From Flectonema sp. DT1601 (taxonomy: Eukaryota; Euglenozoa; Diplonemea; Diplonemida; Diplonemidae), in the NCBI GenBank assembly GCA_964019425.1, contig OZ025780.1, forward strand, positions 80,001 through 144,000: a DNA stretch of 64,000 nucleotides, written 5' to 3'. Both the position numbers and the translations under genes were made by a program. Below, one piece after another: positions 19,977-31,350 of this stretch. Under the pieces are notes generated by a model that did not search any database, had not been told where the DNA came from, and saw only the letters and a list, made by a program, of their open reading frames with translations. Numbering within the stretch: position 1 is the first letter of the stretch; each line of letters opens with the position of its first letter.

Positions 19977-21293
19977 TTATTTACCAACAACCAAGCTCTC
20001 CTTATAAAGATGATTTACTGTTTTAACAATCGAATCAGTCCAGTGAGCAGTCTTATAAGGGAGTCCATGTTTCTGACAGTAATTCAAAATGTGTTTCGAA
20101 GCAGCTCTGAAATGCTGTCGAGGCATAGTTGGGAATAAGTGATGTTCAATATGAAGGTTAAGACCTCCGTGAAACCAATCTAACCAAACAGGATTAGTAA
20201 TATTTAATGTGGTGATGATCATTACTCTCGGCCAGGAAGTGTTGTGGAATTCTTCTTCTTTATGAAAGAAGGGAGTTGAATAATGAGATACCAACAATTG
20301 AATACTTAGAACTCCCTGACCAAGTGACGCATATAAATAAAACCATCCTCTATCACTCCATGTCGGAAGTATCAACAGTAACCCAGCGAGGTATCCCCAG
20401 TGAACAGCAAAGGCAGCCCATTCATACAAACGTCTTTCTTCTCTAAAGCAGTCGATTGCTATACCAATTCTCCCAAATAAGACAGTTATTGGGAACCAAA
20501 TGATGTGTTGTATCCCAATTAGGAGTCGTTGAATCCAGGTGTCAAAAAACGGATACAATTTTCTATTTTGTGCCCAAATATCTTCACGCATCTGTGGATC
20601 AGACCAATTACCAGGAATATCACAAACATTAGTAAAAGCATGATGTAAGAAGTGTTCATTCTTCCACCAATGTCCTCCAATTCCAATACCAGAAGTACCA
20701 AATAAGACTCCAAGCCAACGATCAAAATTACGTCTGTGAGTCAACTGTGAGTGCATGAAGTCGTGCATAAAGAATCCACATTGCTGCCAAAAAGCAGCCA
20801 AAGCTACTGCAGACCAGAGTAAGTATAGTCGTCGCTGTTCAGCATCAGCAGCAGCAGCAACTTTTAACAGAACTATCGTTAGAATTAATAAACAGAAAGT
20901 GAACATGAATTTCACGGCATACCAGGAAGTAGTTGCCTCAAACAATCCTTCCTTCTTCATTGTTATTAATAATTCTTTATAGTCAGTAGCAGCTGGGTCG
21001 CGGTCAGTAACGTCGTTGTATTTTCCGACTACTTTCCTTCCTTTTAATACATCGTTTGTATGGAATGCTCTGATTTGAATGGATACGTCTCTTCCAATAC
21101 ATCTTCTTAAGATTTCTTCACCTCCAGGATGATGAGGTATAAATGATGTGACGTCGTACAGGTTACCATCGTATCCAACAACATCTCGTCCTTTGAGTTC
21201 TGGATATTTATCATAATTAATATTCAAACAAGTCGTGTATTCGGTTTTTTCAGTGAAATCAGACTTCTCATCGACTGCGAATTTCCCATCCAT
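19977..21293 (-). CDS. Cytochrome b5-fused fatty acid or sphingolipid desaturase
   Basis: Intronless, 438 residues. The N-terminus is a cytochrome b5 domain with the haem-binding HPGG at 55-58 and a second His near 78 (RAFHTND). The C-terminal part is a membrane desaturase with three His boxes: HDFMH 177-181, HFLHH 214-218 and HIEHH 381-385 (in LHIEHHLFPTMPR). Four or so hydrophobic spans surround them. This is the front-end desaturase layout (delta-4, -5, -6 acyl or delta-8 sphingoid); the b5 domain delivers electrons for inserting a double bond toward the carboxyl end of an acyl chain in the ER. The third box normally begins with Gln; here it is His. Substrate cannot be told from sequence. 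Confidence 0.92.
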   Translation of the reverse strand: MDGKFAVDEKSDFTEKTEYTTCLNINYDKYPELKGRDVVGYDGNLYDVTSFIPHHPGGEEILRRCIGRDVSIQIRAFHTNDVLKGRKVVGKYNDVTDRDPAATDYKELLITMKKEGLFEATTSWYAVKFMFTFCLLILTIVLLKVAAAADAEQRRLYLLWSAVALAAFWQQCGFFMHDFMHSQLTHRRNFDRWLGVLFGTSGIGIGGHWWKNEHFLHHAFTNVCDIPGNWSDPQMREDIWAQNRKLYPFFDTWIQRLLIGIQHIIWFPITVLFGRIGIAIDCFREERRLYEWAAFAVHWGYLAGLLLILPTWSDRGWFYLYASLGQGVLSIQLLVSHYSTPFFHKEEEFHNTSWPRVMIITTLNITNPVWLDWFHGGLNLHIEHHLFPTMPRQHFRAASKHILNYCQKHGLPYKTAHWTDSIVKTVNHLYKESLVVGK

Positions 21294-21943
21294 TTTTTTT
21301 TTTTTTTTTTCGGATTTTTCTTTTTTTTTTTTTTTTCTAAAAATAACTACTAACTACAGCAATATAAATAAACAGAAACAACCCATTCCTCTTCACAGTC
21401 TCTACATCACGACCTCTATAACCTGAAGTGAATAGGATGGGTGTAAGGAGATCACAATGGATGGTAAAAGACTAAACTAAAAAAGGTTATTTTGTTACTT
21501 GCAATCAACAAATAAATTACAAGTTGTCGGCCATCACAATCTTAAGTGGGAAATGGGGACATAAAAGCGTGATGAACACACACTTCCTTTATTGGTTTAT
21601 TTATTTTTTTTTCATTATTTTTTTTTTTTCCATCCTTTGTCAAACATATAAAAAGAAAAAAAATACTTTCCAAGAAGTTGTTTTGTTCTTTTTTTTTTTT
21701 TTTTTTTTCGTACCGACGTAGTCTGGGAGAAGAAAACTATTCAGATCGAAAGCCGTTATTACTTATGCTCTCTCATGAGTTATTTTCCTCCTCCCCCCCG
21801 TGCGACAGGATTCTGCCTGCTCAACGAAATATAATCCTATCCACCTATTTTGCAACAAGAGATTTTCCACAAAGAGAGTACTGAAGTGTGAGCAAGTAAT
21901 CGTTTGTGATGGGTGTCCCTCATAACAAGTATTTCTAATAACG
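21294..21943. other. Intergenic spacer
   Basis: T-rich tracts near 21294, 21322, 21604 and 21689; nothing coding. It separates the desaturase start from the end of TMEM39. Confidence 0.5.
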
Positions 21944-23523
21944 CTATAAGTGTGGTGCTGTGAGCCTGCCGAGGATTAAATTAATATTTTTATTATTCCT
22001 CGTTGTTCGTTTTGCCTGTTGGGTTGGTTTTTTAAGATTTCACCTCCTCCCCATCCCCCCTCCTCCAGGTATCAACTTGCCCCTCGTGTTAAAAAAAATA
22101 AATACACACCTGTAGCGACACAAATAAAAATATATAGTTAAAGACGAGCATTATGCTAACCGTTATCCATGCCACCTGTTTGTTGTTTTATATTTACAAA
22201 ATACTTAAAAAGCTGATGATGATGTTGTAAAAAGTTAAAACATACAGCCTGGATTGCCACCATCAGTAGCAGTAAAGAAACAACCAACTGGGTGATTGAC
22301 AAAGCCGCTTGTGTTTTGAATGGAGAAGAGAATAGAGTCCTGTGATTGTTGTGTTTATTTATTTTAATTTAGAATTAATAAATAATAACAAATCATACCA
22401 AGAAATCAGATTATTGAAGTCACCCGGAACACCACAATTAGTAAATCCTTTCCCTTTGTAGATGGTAGCAGTCGCTAGTAGTTTGTCATCAACTTTTATT
22501 GAAGTTGTTTCAGAACATTTTGACGGAACCAAATCAGGGTGGAATCTAACAAGTGACCCACATCGGTATGAAGTCCCTGGTCTCCAAATCTGAACACTTT
22601 CTGAAATGTCTTCTTCGACATATTGCCAAGTTCCGTATGTTTGAGCGTGAGAGACGTACTCTAAGAAGCTGTTACTTACCTTCCTCACGCATATCAATAA
22701 AGTTGTATTAAGAAACACAACTATTGTGAGGAGACGTGTCCTGACTGGTGGCCAATACAAATTTTCACTAGTCACGAACAACACTGGAAACACACTAGTG
22801 TAGTACATGTTAAGAAGACCGGCATACAATACTCCCCTCCAAAGTGAATCAAATGTCTTTCTTGAAAGAGGAAGTGATATTATTTTAATCGAATTCTTAT
22901 CATCAAAGGCATCCGAGAATTTTATTATCTTCTCCGGAGGAACATAAGCAAGACGAGAACTACACGCGACGTATAACACAAATGGAAGTACCAAGGCGAT
23001 AATTTTAACTTCTTGATATCTTTCACCCAATACGACTGTGCAATAAAGTGAGATGCAGAGCGTTATGACGACACCAACACCACCAAACACAATTAATAAC
23101 AATCCAGGTTGGTTATGAATTGGTATTAGAGATTGATTTCTTGAAACAACTTGCGATGAACCAGAAGTGGATTGGTTTTGTGTTTTATCCGATAAAGACT
23201 CCCTCAGTGATTGGATCCAACTTTGATATCCTTCTTGACAGAGTTTCCAAAGAAGTCTTCGAAAGAGAGCAACCAACGAGAAAGTAAAAACGTGATAATC
23301 CACGTCCAGGATATTACTTCTGTAAATACAATAGTTCTGAATAACTAAGTGAATCAACGAATAAATAAATAATAAAAACTCAAATGGAACATCCATCCCG
23401 TCATTCACATGAAGTCCACACAAGGATGCTATTTTTATATATTTAATTACGGTATCGTCTTCGGGTTTAGCATTCGTGTAACTTATTGGTGGTTTTCTGT
23501 TTTTTAATCCATTCGACTGTTGC

Positions 23524-23554
<31 letters not shown>

Positions 23555-23690
23555 GCTGTTGTTGTTGGTTCTTTTTCTCAGTTAATTTCGATCCATCAAC
23601 TCCGCTATTCTTAACTGAATGATTACCACCATGTTGGTGTTTATCTTTTTGTTTTCCTTTTGAAGATCCAGATCCGGATTTTCCTTTCAT
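21944..23690 (-). CDS. TMEM39: TMEM39-like multi-pass ER membrane protein
   Basis: Four exons (22399-23690, 22246-22339, 22110-22175, 21944-22015), all GT-AG, give about 507 residues. TMEM39 proteins are ER membrane proteins linked to secretion of collagen, ER stress and autophagy in animals. Family hallmarks seen: a first TM near a conserved VDYHVFTFSLVALFRRLLWK (TMEM39 has IDYHLxxFxxxxLxRRLVW), several further TM spans, YGTWQYVEE followed by GSLVRFHPD, and the last exons reading WITVSIMLVFNYIFLF and LILGRL near the stop. The N-terminus is a Lys/Gly/His-rich region with a run of about 18 Gln encoded by GTT/TTG-type repeats in the DNA, unlike animal homologues. The first exon alone stops inside an intron, so exon joining matters. 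Confidence 0.75.
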
Positions 23691-24199
23691 TTATATAACT
23701 GAAGTGTGATAATTAATAAATAACTTTTTTTTTTTTTTAGAAACAAACAAGAGGGTTTTAATAGAGAAAAACAATGAAATACTTGTAATGAATGGGATGT
23801 AATTTAACGTTTTTTTGTTTTTTTGTTTTTTCGATAAGATAAATAATTTTGAAAATGCAAGTCGGACACAAAACAAGGGAGCGGAAGCAGAGCACAGTGG
23901 AGAGTTTGCGAAATCAAAAAATTATTTTTATCCATACTTGTACCCCTTTAAAGGGGGCAAAATAAAGGGGAAATTAAAGGGCTTTTAATGCCCTTTAATT
24001 TCCGTAATTCCAAAATAAAGGGGAAATAAAGGGCTTTTAATCCAAATAAAGGGCTTTTTTTCCTTTTTTTCCAAAATAAAGGGGAAATAAAGGGGAAATA
24101 AGCGGAATAAAGGGGGAATAAAGGGGGGTGGGAAAGCCCCTTTATTTCCGCTTTATTTATTAAATCCCAAGGCACCCACCACGCTGCGTCATCCTAAGT

Positions 24200-25190
24200 C
24201 GGAAAGGAAATTACTCGAAAGTCGGGGCAGTTCGAACGTCAGCATTCACATCAGCAAGCAACCAGTCCTGAGTACTTAAAGAACCCAACCATTACGTGTA
24301 TCAGTCACAGTCACACTTAGTATAGCGTTAGTACAGAGGACACGGATCTGCTATGCAGGGAAGTGACTTGAACTCGTTCAACTAATTAATGTGTGTAGAT
24401 ATAAGCGCCGCGAATTGACGGGTCTGAAGTTATGCTTTCCGAAGAGAGCAACCACCCACGCGAGTGTTATTTTGACGCTATAACCTGTGACTTTCAACAC
24501 GTAACAACCAGGGATAATTCTCAGTAAGGCCGCCGTCACCGTGAAGCTGCTACGAATATAACCCAACAAACTAGCAATTCCTCCAACCTTTTTCGTCAGT
24601 CGGGATTGTTACACGCCGGAAAAGGAAACTACTCGAAAGTCGGGGCAGTTCGAACGTCAGCATTCACATTAGCAAACAACCAGTCTTGAGAACCCAACCA
24701 TTACGTGAATCAGCCACAGTTAACCTGCAACTTTCAACATGTAACAACCAGGGATAATTCTCAATAAGGCCGCCGTCACCGTGAAGCTGCTACGAATAAC
24801 AGTTCGAACGTCAGCATTCACATTAGCAAGCAACCAGTCTTGAGAACCCAATCATTACGTAACATGTAACAACCAGGGATAATTCTCAATAAGGCCGCCG
24901 TCACCGTGAAGCTGCTACGAATAACAGTTCGAACGTCAGCATTCACATTAGCAAGCAACCAGTCTTGAGAACCCAATCATTACGTAACATGTAACAACCA
25001 GGGATAATTCTCAATAAGGCCGCCGTCACCGTGAAGCTGCTACGAATAACAGTTCGAACGTCAGCATCCACATTAGCAAGCAACCAGTCTTGAGAACCCA
25101 ATCATTACGTAACATGTAACAACCAGGGATAATTCTCAATAAGGCCGCCGTCACCGTGAAGCTGCTACGAACATAACCCAACAAACTAGC
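24200..25190. repeat. 125-bp tandem satellite
   Basis: The word GGCCGCCGTCACCGTGAAGC recurs at 24528, 24768, 24893, 25018 and 25143; the last four are spaced exactly 125 bp. Units also share CAGTTCGAACGTCAGCATTC. A diverged single copy lies at 54943-55052. Function unknown. Confidence 0.85.
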
Positions 25191-26640
25191 AATTCCACTC
25201 ACTTCGAACGCACTCAGCCAGAGAGCTTGCCAACAGAACAGAACGCAAGGTTACTTTCGGGTCCAATCTTCGCCGTGAGCCTGGTGTCTTGTGCTGGGCT
25301 GGGTTTCCAGAGGGCCTCACCATGCACACAAACTCCTGGATGGGACGATCGAGGGAATCAACCAAGCCGAGAACTGAACCGGAAGGATAGGCTTACAAGA
25401 CTAACCTGAAGTAAACTTCAGAGCTTCGCTTTCCAGCATGCCGAAACAGAGCCATGGAAGGGGATTACACAACAACCTCATTAAACCCACTGGCCACCCC
25501 GTGCATAGTCGCCGCCAATGGTTATTACTATCCAAAGCGCTAACACGAGGCACCACACATTCGTAAGAAGGGAGTCCTACCGGAACGGACCACGCATCTG
25601 ATTCTACTGGTTAAAGCAACTCCGAAAGAATGTATTCTCCATGATTTCAGACATGTAACTTTTGGATATCATGCTCCTGTCTAATTGTTCCCACATAAGC
25701 TTTTGTCTTGAGAGATTGAAAATAAAGTTTGTAGTAATAGCCGAAGAGAGGAGAAAGTTTTTATTTTAAAATTGCGAGAAAAAATGATGTCAAGTCAAAT
25801 TGACCAGGTATTTCTCTGACAATCTTGACTGTCAGCGGCAGCGTAGTAAATGACTGCAGATAAATAAATACCACGTGAACATAGTTGAGCACCACTTGCT
25901 TATGTAACCGCAACAGTTTTTTATAAAACCCATGAGTATTTAATTAATAATTATATTGTCTTGAAAACTTGAAGGGGGTTAACTGTTGGATTTTATACGT
26001 AAAATACAAGACGAACGCCTGCTTTGGACACGCTGGTTTGTTCACAGTAACTTCGGTGGTCTACCCACCAATTGATACTCACTGACAGATTTAATTATCA
26101 TCCATTGCAATCTTCAGAATGCAAAAGCACTTGAAGTTACGATTCCTCTCAGCTGCATACACATCTCTTTTTTCCGTGTTGTCATTCAGTGCAGTACGGA
26201 ATCGAGTTATTCAACTGTGAATTAATCACCAAGACGAACACCAGGAAGGGGGGCGTTTGAGTTTGATTTGTAAAATACAACTATATCATCATAACGATAT
26301 TTAACATCATAAGGAAACCGCTAGCTACCATGCTGGTAACTGACCAACTCAGTCAACTCACTAATCTTTGGCCACCGTTCCGACTTTCTTTCCTTTCACA
26401 CCGACAGTCCTCTAACGGACTAATCACGTATCGAAAAAAAACAGCGAAGGTCGAGCAACTTAATACCTCGTGCCGAAATTCTTGTGAGGAACTCAAGAAT
26501 TTTTGCTGAAAAAAAAATTTCCAAAAAAAAAATTCCTCACAATAATAATTCCTTACCAGATCACCAAAGGAAACCCCCAGTAAAAAATTTTCCTTGATCA
26601 GGAATTATTTTTGTGGGAGAAGAATCTTGTGAAATAACGA
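25191..26640. other. Unassigned interior of the TIR element
   Basis: No coding sequence seen. Composition is less AT-rich than the intergenic spacers, with little homopolymer until about 26430, which may mark it as part of an old mobile element. Confidence 0.45.
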
Positions 26641-26649
26641 TTTTTGAGG

Positions 26650-26889
26650 ATTTTTTTTTTTTTTTGAGTGTTTCACTACTGTGTTTCTCCTTCTTTTTGT
26701 TACTACTATAATTGCTTAGGCGCTGCCCTTACTGGGTGGCCGTTCACTTTTTCGAGACAATGGGGGATGCGACACGGAAACTGATTGCGCTGTGAGGCGC
26801 GGTGCGTACAGCGGGGTTCGAACCGAGGCCGATTGGGTGCGGGGGCACCACCCCATCCACTGCACTATGACGCCCCCGAGGAGAAATTC
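26650..26889 (-). mobile_element. tRNA-derived SINE
   Basis: Read on the minus strand, a sequence with pol III promoter boxes starts after the LINE poly(A): A box-like TAGTGCAGTGGATG, then CTCGGTTCGAACCCCG, a perfect B box (GGTTCGAACC), then about 150 bp of unrelated body, ending in a run of 14 A (T on plus at 26651). This head-body-tail layout is that of a SINE mobilised by LINE machinery. The tRNA part no longer folds fully. Confidence 0.6.
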
Positions 26890-27369
26890 CTTTTTTTTTT
26901 TTTTTTTTTTTGGTTACACTCGTCTGTGCTTCCAGACTCTTTGTTTTTGTTCTTTTCACTTCTTTGTTTTGTCTTTCTTTTATACTTTCTTTTGGTTTAA
27001 GTCTGACAAATTGGAAAACACGGGAAACATAGGTAGGCTCCGCCTGAGGACGTAAGAAGAGCGGCAACGGAAAAATAGATGGTCACGCGTCCTTGAAATT
27101 GGACACATGAAGCTAATTCGGTTACCATTCCTACCATCGATAAGGAAAAACAAAGAATCGAGCATATAACTAGAGCGGTGGTCAAAGACCACTTGAACAG
27201 CCCGAAGGCCTGCCCTCAAGAGAAATTTATAAGGAGAATAGGAGAAGAAGGAGAAAGGAGTATTGGAAGGGACACTGAGACAACACCGAAGGTGATGTGC
27301 AGTTACCCAACCAGGAGATGATTGATAATGATGAAAATACTAAATATTGATAAAACACTTAAATGGCGA

Positions 27370-30300
27370 CTACGTGTCACCTACACAATTCCAAAGTCTC
27401 AGGTTGGATGCTTGTTCCATCCACCTGATCAACATCGCTACTGAAGGAAGCCAGCTGGTGGCAAAGATTGAGCCAAGACTGGCAGGAATGCCGTTGATGA
27501 GGATTAGATCACTTGATCGGTCCCATTTGCCTGTCGATGTAGAAAAGCCAAGGATTTCATATCTGGCTGCATCGAGTTTCTGTGATGGACAGCCTACGAG
27601 TAGGTGGAGTTGGTTGGATGGAGCGCTATGGCAGAATGGACATATGATGGCTTTCCGCCAGTTTTGCATCAGTGGATGACACCCCGTTCTAAAATTCGCA
27701 ATTCTGATTTCATCGCTCCTTTTCATGTCGGGAGGATATTTTATCGCGGCACCTTTGACGGTGTTTTTATAGCAAGTGTAACCAATTCTGTTCCAAATGT
27801 CCTTCGTGATCCCCCTCCTCACTCGGGATTTGTGATAGAAGAAGGATCCTCGGATTGGGATTTGAGGGAGGTATCTGTTGTGAGCCGATTTCTTAGCAAG
27901 TTCATCAACTTCGTCGTGTGCTTCTATCCCCATGTGAGAAGGGATGAATTGAAGATGTACTTTCATACCGCAGTTCCGTAGGTTCTCGAGGATGCCGAGG
28001 GATCTGGTGTTTCTCTGTTTACACCTGCCACCCTTCAACTCGTCCAACAATGATTTTGAGTCGGTATAGATTCTGACTGACTTAGTTAGCCCGTCTTTCT
28101 GTACCTTCCAGTTTAAGTAGTTTGCCGCATTTTTCAAGGCATGTTGCTCAGTTCTGTAGCTGCAATCCGCACGCACTAATCTGGTCGCATGAGCACGTTT
28201 CTTTCCGTCTCGTGACCTAGCAATGAGAGCCGCGCCTGACGCATTCGAAGAGTATGAACCGTCACAGTTGATCACCATGTCCACCGGAGGAAGTGTCGCG
28301 TTGTAGGTAAGGAATTTCTCCCTGTCCACTGCGGGATCAGGGGATTTTGTAAAACCGCAGCTGTTGCTGATTTGAACATTGTCCGAAGCAATCCAAGGTT
28401 TGATAGAGTCAGGTTGAACGATCCCCACACTTTCTAGTTGACCTTCAGAACGGGGAATGAGGCCACCCCAGAAGCTTCGAGGCGATGCGAGTGAGTTGGT
28501 GTCCGGCACCCAGGTCATGGCTTTGTACCTGAAATAGGCAATTTTAGTCTGCTTTTCGATTTGTCTTTTAAACGGTAAGATGTCGGCTTCCCAAAGGAGC
28601 AACTCCCTCGGAGTACATCTGCTGCATCCTGTTACGAGTCTCGCTATTTTTCTCATCTCGAAGTCGATAGCATCCGTTTTATGCTGGTTGAGCAACCAAC
28701 CAAAGCTGTCCAGTGCATAGGAAATCCTCGCTGTCACGTACAAGTTTTTAACCATCTTTAGGGTCTTGTAGTCCAATTCATATGGCTGGAGGCACTGCAG
28801 AAGGGAGATCCCTTTCTTCAGTTCGTCGTGTATTTTCTCTAACTGTTTATCAAACCTGAGCCTGTTATCAATGTAAACACCCAGATATTTCACTGAGTCC
28901 GTGATCGGCAGTAGGAAGGCAATTTTAATTTTCGCTTTGACATTCATCTCGTCGTGGATGTTCAACATCAGTAAGTCTTCTAATTCTTGTTGAGTCCTGA
29001 TGGGTTTCCCCTCTACTTCGAGGATCGTTTCACCACTCAGTAAAGTGGGCCTTGTCGTCGTCGTGTTGATCACGCTGTCTAGATCAAAATAGTCAATATC
29101 TAACGAACGTACTTCCAGTGATTTTGAGAATAAGAGTTCGCGGTCGCTAGTATCAGTCAGGGTTACTTCTTTCGATTGAATATCCATTTTCAGAGCGCAA
29201 GTCTTGGAGACTGAAAGTGCCATGTCATTATCACGGCACCACTTGTCAACGATGTCAAGTATTCGTTGAGCGTTTGAGATTGCTTCGTCCATGGACGAGC
29301 CAAATACTGCACAAGCGGTGTCGTCTGCATACAGTGCGGTCAAAGTCGTTTCCTTCTCTTGTGAGAGAATCTTACACAGATCGTCAACATATATTAAATA
29401 GAGTAGTGGGCCTAAGATTGATCCTTGAGGCACTCCTTTTGACAGCGTACGAAACTTACTGAAATGTCCATTTGCATCAACCCTGACCTTCCTATTGGTT
29501 AGAAAGTCCGTTATCCATCGAACGATGAAGGTTGGGATGCCCATTCTTTGTAGTTTTGAAAGTAAAATTCGATGGTTAATCCTATCGAAGGCTGCTGTGA
29601 AATCGAATGACAAGAAGACTGACCTCCTCCCCTTCGTGTGGTTGTTTACCATGGCGTCCACCAGAATTGTGATTTGTTCGCAGGTATTTCTGCCCCGTCT
29701 GAAGCCAGCTTGAATCGGACTGAGTGCTGAGTTTTCGGTAAGCCAATGCATGAGCCTGTCATACACCAACCTCTCAGCCAGTTTGCCAACAACCGAAGTG
29801 AGTGTGATTGGTCTGTAGCTTTTAATATCGTTCCGCGGTTTGCCCGACTTGAACATCGGTTTGATTAACCCCTGTTTCCAAAGATATGGAACATTGGAGG
29901 ATCTCCACGAAGAATTGATCACCTTTAATAAACAGTCAACTGCCTTCTGAGATAAGTTCTTAAGCATTTCGTTGTGAATACCGTCAGGGCCTGCTGCTTT
30001 GCGAGGCTTCAGGTTTTTAATTGCTGCTGATATCTCGGTATCTGTGAAGTCACAACAGATGTCCAATTCCAAGTCTTCTTTCTTCAATGAAGGGGCTTCG
30101 AGTTTAGCAGCATCCCCATCGGCCACAAAGAGGTCCAGAAATGCTGCAGGTAAATCGTTCTCAGATATATTTGATACGCTGATGTCCTTACCAGCGTCCT
30201 GTTGGAGTTCTTTAATCTTCTTGAAGGCGAAGTTAAAGTTGTTCCCCTTCTTCAGTTGGTCTTTCAGGTGACTGCCTTTTGATTTTAGAGATTCCGGTGA

Positions 30301-31287
30301 AGAGATCTTCCACTTACGTCGGCGCTTGCCCTTAAATAAGATTCTCCTCCGCACGTTCCTCGCAGCTACTTCATGTATTATGTTATTTAATAATCCAACA
30401 TTACCAGTGGCATCATCCGAGAACTTAGCCCTATCAATTCTTCTATCAAGTTGCTGTCTGAAAGCACTCCAGTTTGTAGATTTGAAATCCCAGACAGTTC
30501 GTTTCCTTGCTCCAACTGTTGCTTGAGAGAGGTGAGCCATTGTGTCGAAGATAGCGAGTAGAGGTCGATGATCCGAGTTATGTTTACTGTCTTCATTTAT
30601 GATTGAAAATTCTTCTAATACAATTGATCCTTTAAAGAATATAACGTCAGGTGAGGTACCACCGCCAGGAATGTCGTGTTTGGGCCGAGTTATTTGACCA
30701 GGTCTGTTTGCTACGAGAACGTCATTGCGATCCGCCCAATTAAATAATTCTTTACCAGATTTGGTTGTCCTGGTAGACCAGACGAGGTTGTGTGCGTTGA
30801 AGTCGCCCGCAATAATAGACTTCGTTGTGATCGGAAGATCATCTTCTCTAATGATACACCCAGGGGGAGCGTAAACGTTAATAACATTGACACCACCAAC
30901 ATTCAGCATCATAGCTTCGATACCGCTTGTTCTCGAAAACAATTCTTCATCACTGATTCCTTGTGAGAAGCATCTCTTTGCCATTATTATAATGCCACCA
31001 CCTTTTGTATTTCTGTCCTTCCTATATGTATAATAGCCAGGGTGCGAAATGTGTTCCTTCGACCAGGTTTCCTGTAAGCACAGTACATCCGGCGAGTAGT
31101 GAGAAAGGAGTCTTTGAATATAAGACCCCTTCTGACTTATCGATCTACAGTTCCAGCTCAACACTGAGAGTAACGAATTTTCAGGTCCAGGGTTGCGTTC
31201 AACGTCGCCTGCCAGCAGTAATAAACTTCGGGTCAGTTCTTTTTCAGTTTGAGAGATAGTCGGTGCTGTTACAGTAGTCGGCTTCAC
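27370..31287 (-). CDS. LINE ORF2: 2A-like peptide, AP endonuclease, reverse transcriptase, RNase H, CCHC
   Basis: 1305 residues as written; the frame is in fact open from 31350, directly after the ORF1 stop. GDVERNPGP at residues 27-35 (31183-31209) is a perfect 2A StopGo motif, where ribosomes skip the Gly-Pro bond. Then: exonuclease-endonuclease-phosphatase fold about 40-246 (WNCRS, LQETW, GDFNAHNLVW, NSDHRP); reverse transcriptase about 420-880 with FDFTAAFD near 561 and YADD at 653-656; RNase H about 1005-1135 (NCDGS, TEQH, YTDS, DEVDELA); CPFCH...H...C near 1216-1233. No ATG exists in this frame before codon 102, inside the endonuclease, so normal initiation cannot give an intact enzyme. 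An 80-residue insert with a PDZ-like pattern lies near 725-792. Confidence 0.93.
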   Translation of the reverse strand: MKPTTVTAPTISQTEKELTRSLLLLAGDVERNPGPENSLLSVLSWNCRSISQKGSYIQRLLSHYSPDVLCLQETWSKEHISHPGYYTYRKDRNTKGGGIIIMAKRCFSQGISDEELFSRTSGIEAMMLNVGGVNVINVYAPPGCIIREDDLPITTKSIIAGDFNAHNLVWSTRTTKSGKELFNWADRNDVLVANRPGQITRPKHDIPGGGTSPDVIFFKGSIVLEEFSIINEDSKHNSDHRPLLAIFDTMAHLSQATVGARKRTVWDFKSTNWSAFRQQLDRRIDRAKFSDDATGNVGLLNNIIHEVAARNVRRRILFKGKRRRKWKISSPESLKSKGSHLKDQLKKGNNFNFAFKKIKELQQDAGKDISVSNISENDLPAAFLDLFVADGDAAKLEAPSLKKEDLELDICCDFTDTEISAAIKNLKPRKAAGPDGIHNEMLKNLSQKAVDCLLKVINSSWRSSNVPYLWKQGLIKPMFKSGKPRNDIKSYRPITLTSVVGKLAERLVYDRLMHWLTENSALSPIQAGFRRGRNTCEQITILVDAMVNNHTKGRRSVFLSFDFTAAFDRINHRILLSKLQRMGIPTFIVRWITDFLTNRKVRVDANGHFSKFRTLSKGVPQGSILGPLLYLIYVDDLCKILSQEKETTLTALYADDTACAVFGSSMDEAISNAQRILDIVDKWCRDNDMALSVSKTCALKMDIQSKEVTLTDTSDRELLFSKSLEVRSLDIDYFDLDSVINTTTTRPTLLSGETILEVEGKPIRTQQELEDLLMLNIHDEMNVKAKIKIAFLLPITDSVKYLGVYIDNRLRFDKQLEKIHDELKKGISLLQCLQPYELDYKTLKMVKNLYVTARISYALDSFGWLLNQHKTDAIDFEMRKIARLVTGCSRCTPRELLLWEADILPFKRQIEKQTKIAYFRYKAMTWVPDTNSLASPRSFWGGLIPRSEGQLESVGIVQPDSIKPWIASDNVQISNSCGFTKSPDPAVDREKFLTYNATLPPVDMVINCDGSYSSNASGAALIARSRDGKKRAHATRLVRADCSYRTEQHALKNAANYLNWKVQKDGLTKSVRIYTDSKSLLDELKGGRCKQRNTRSLGILENLRNCGMKVHLQFIPSHMGIEAHDEVDELAKKSAHNRYLPQIPIRGSFFYHKSRVRRGITKDIWNRIGYTCYKNTVKGAAIKYPPDMKRSDEIRIANFRTGCHPLMQNWRKAIICPFCHSAPSNQLHLLVGCPSQKLDAARYEILGFSTSTGKWDRSSDLILINGIPASLGSIFATSWLPSVAMLIRWMEQASNLRLWNCVGDT
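31183..31209 (-). other. 2A-like StopGo site
   Basis: Codes GDVERNPGP, matching the consensus D(V/I)ExNPGP, preceded by the hydrophobic LLLLA stretch that 2A activity needs. In trypanosome L1Tc and ingi elements such a motif also precedes the endonuclease. Confidence 0.88.
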
Positions 31288-31350
31288 CAGAACTTTACTA
31301 TGATGTGCGTCATTTTTAGAATTTGAAGTTGACGGTGTTCGTTTGTCAAG

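Noticed and set aside
24200-25190. CRISPR array or 5S rRNA/spliced-leader cluster
   Set aside because: Units are contiguous 125-bp tandem copies without unique spacers, and no 5S or known leader sequence could be found in them.
26780-26890. Functional tRNA gene
   Set aside because: A and B boxes are present but the acceptor and anticodon stems do not pair, and a SINE-like body and A tail follow.
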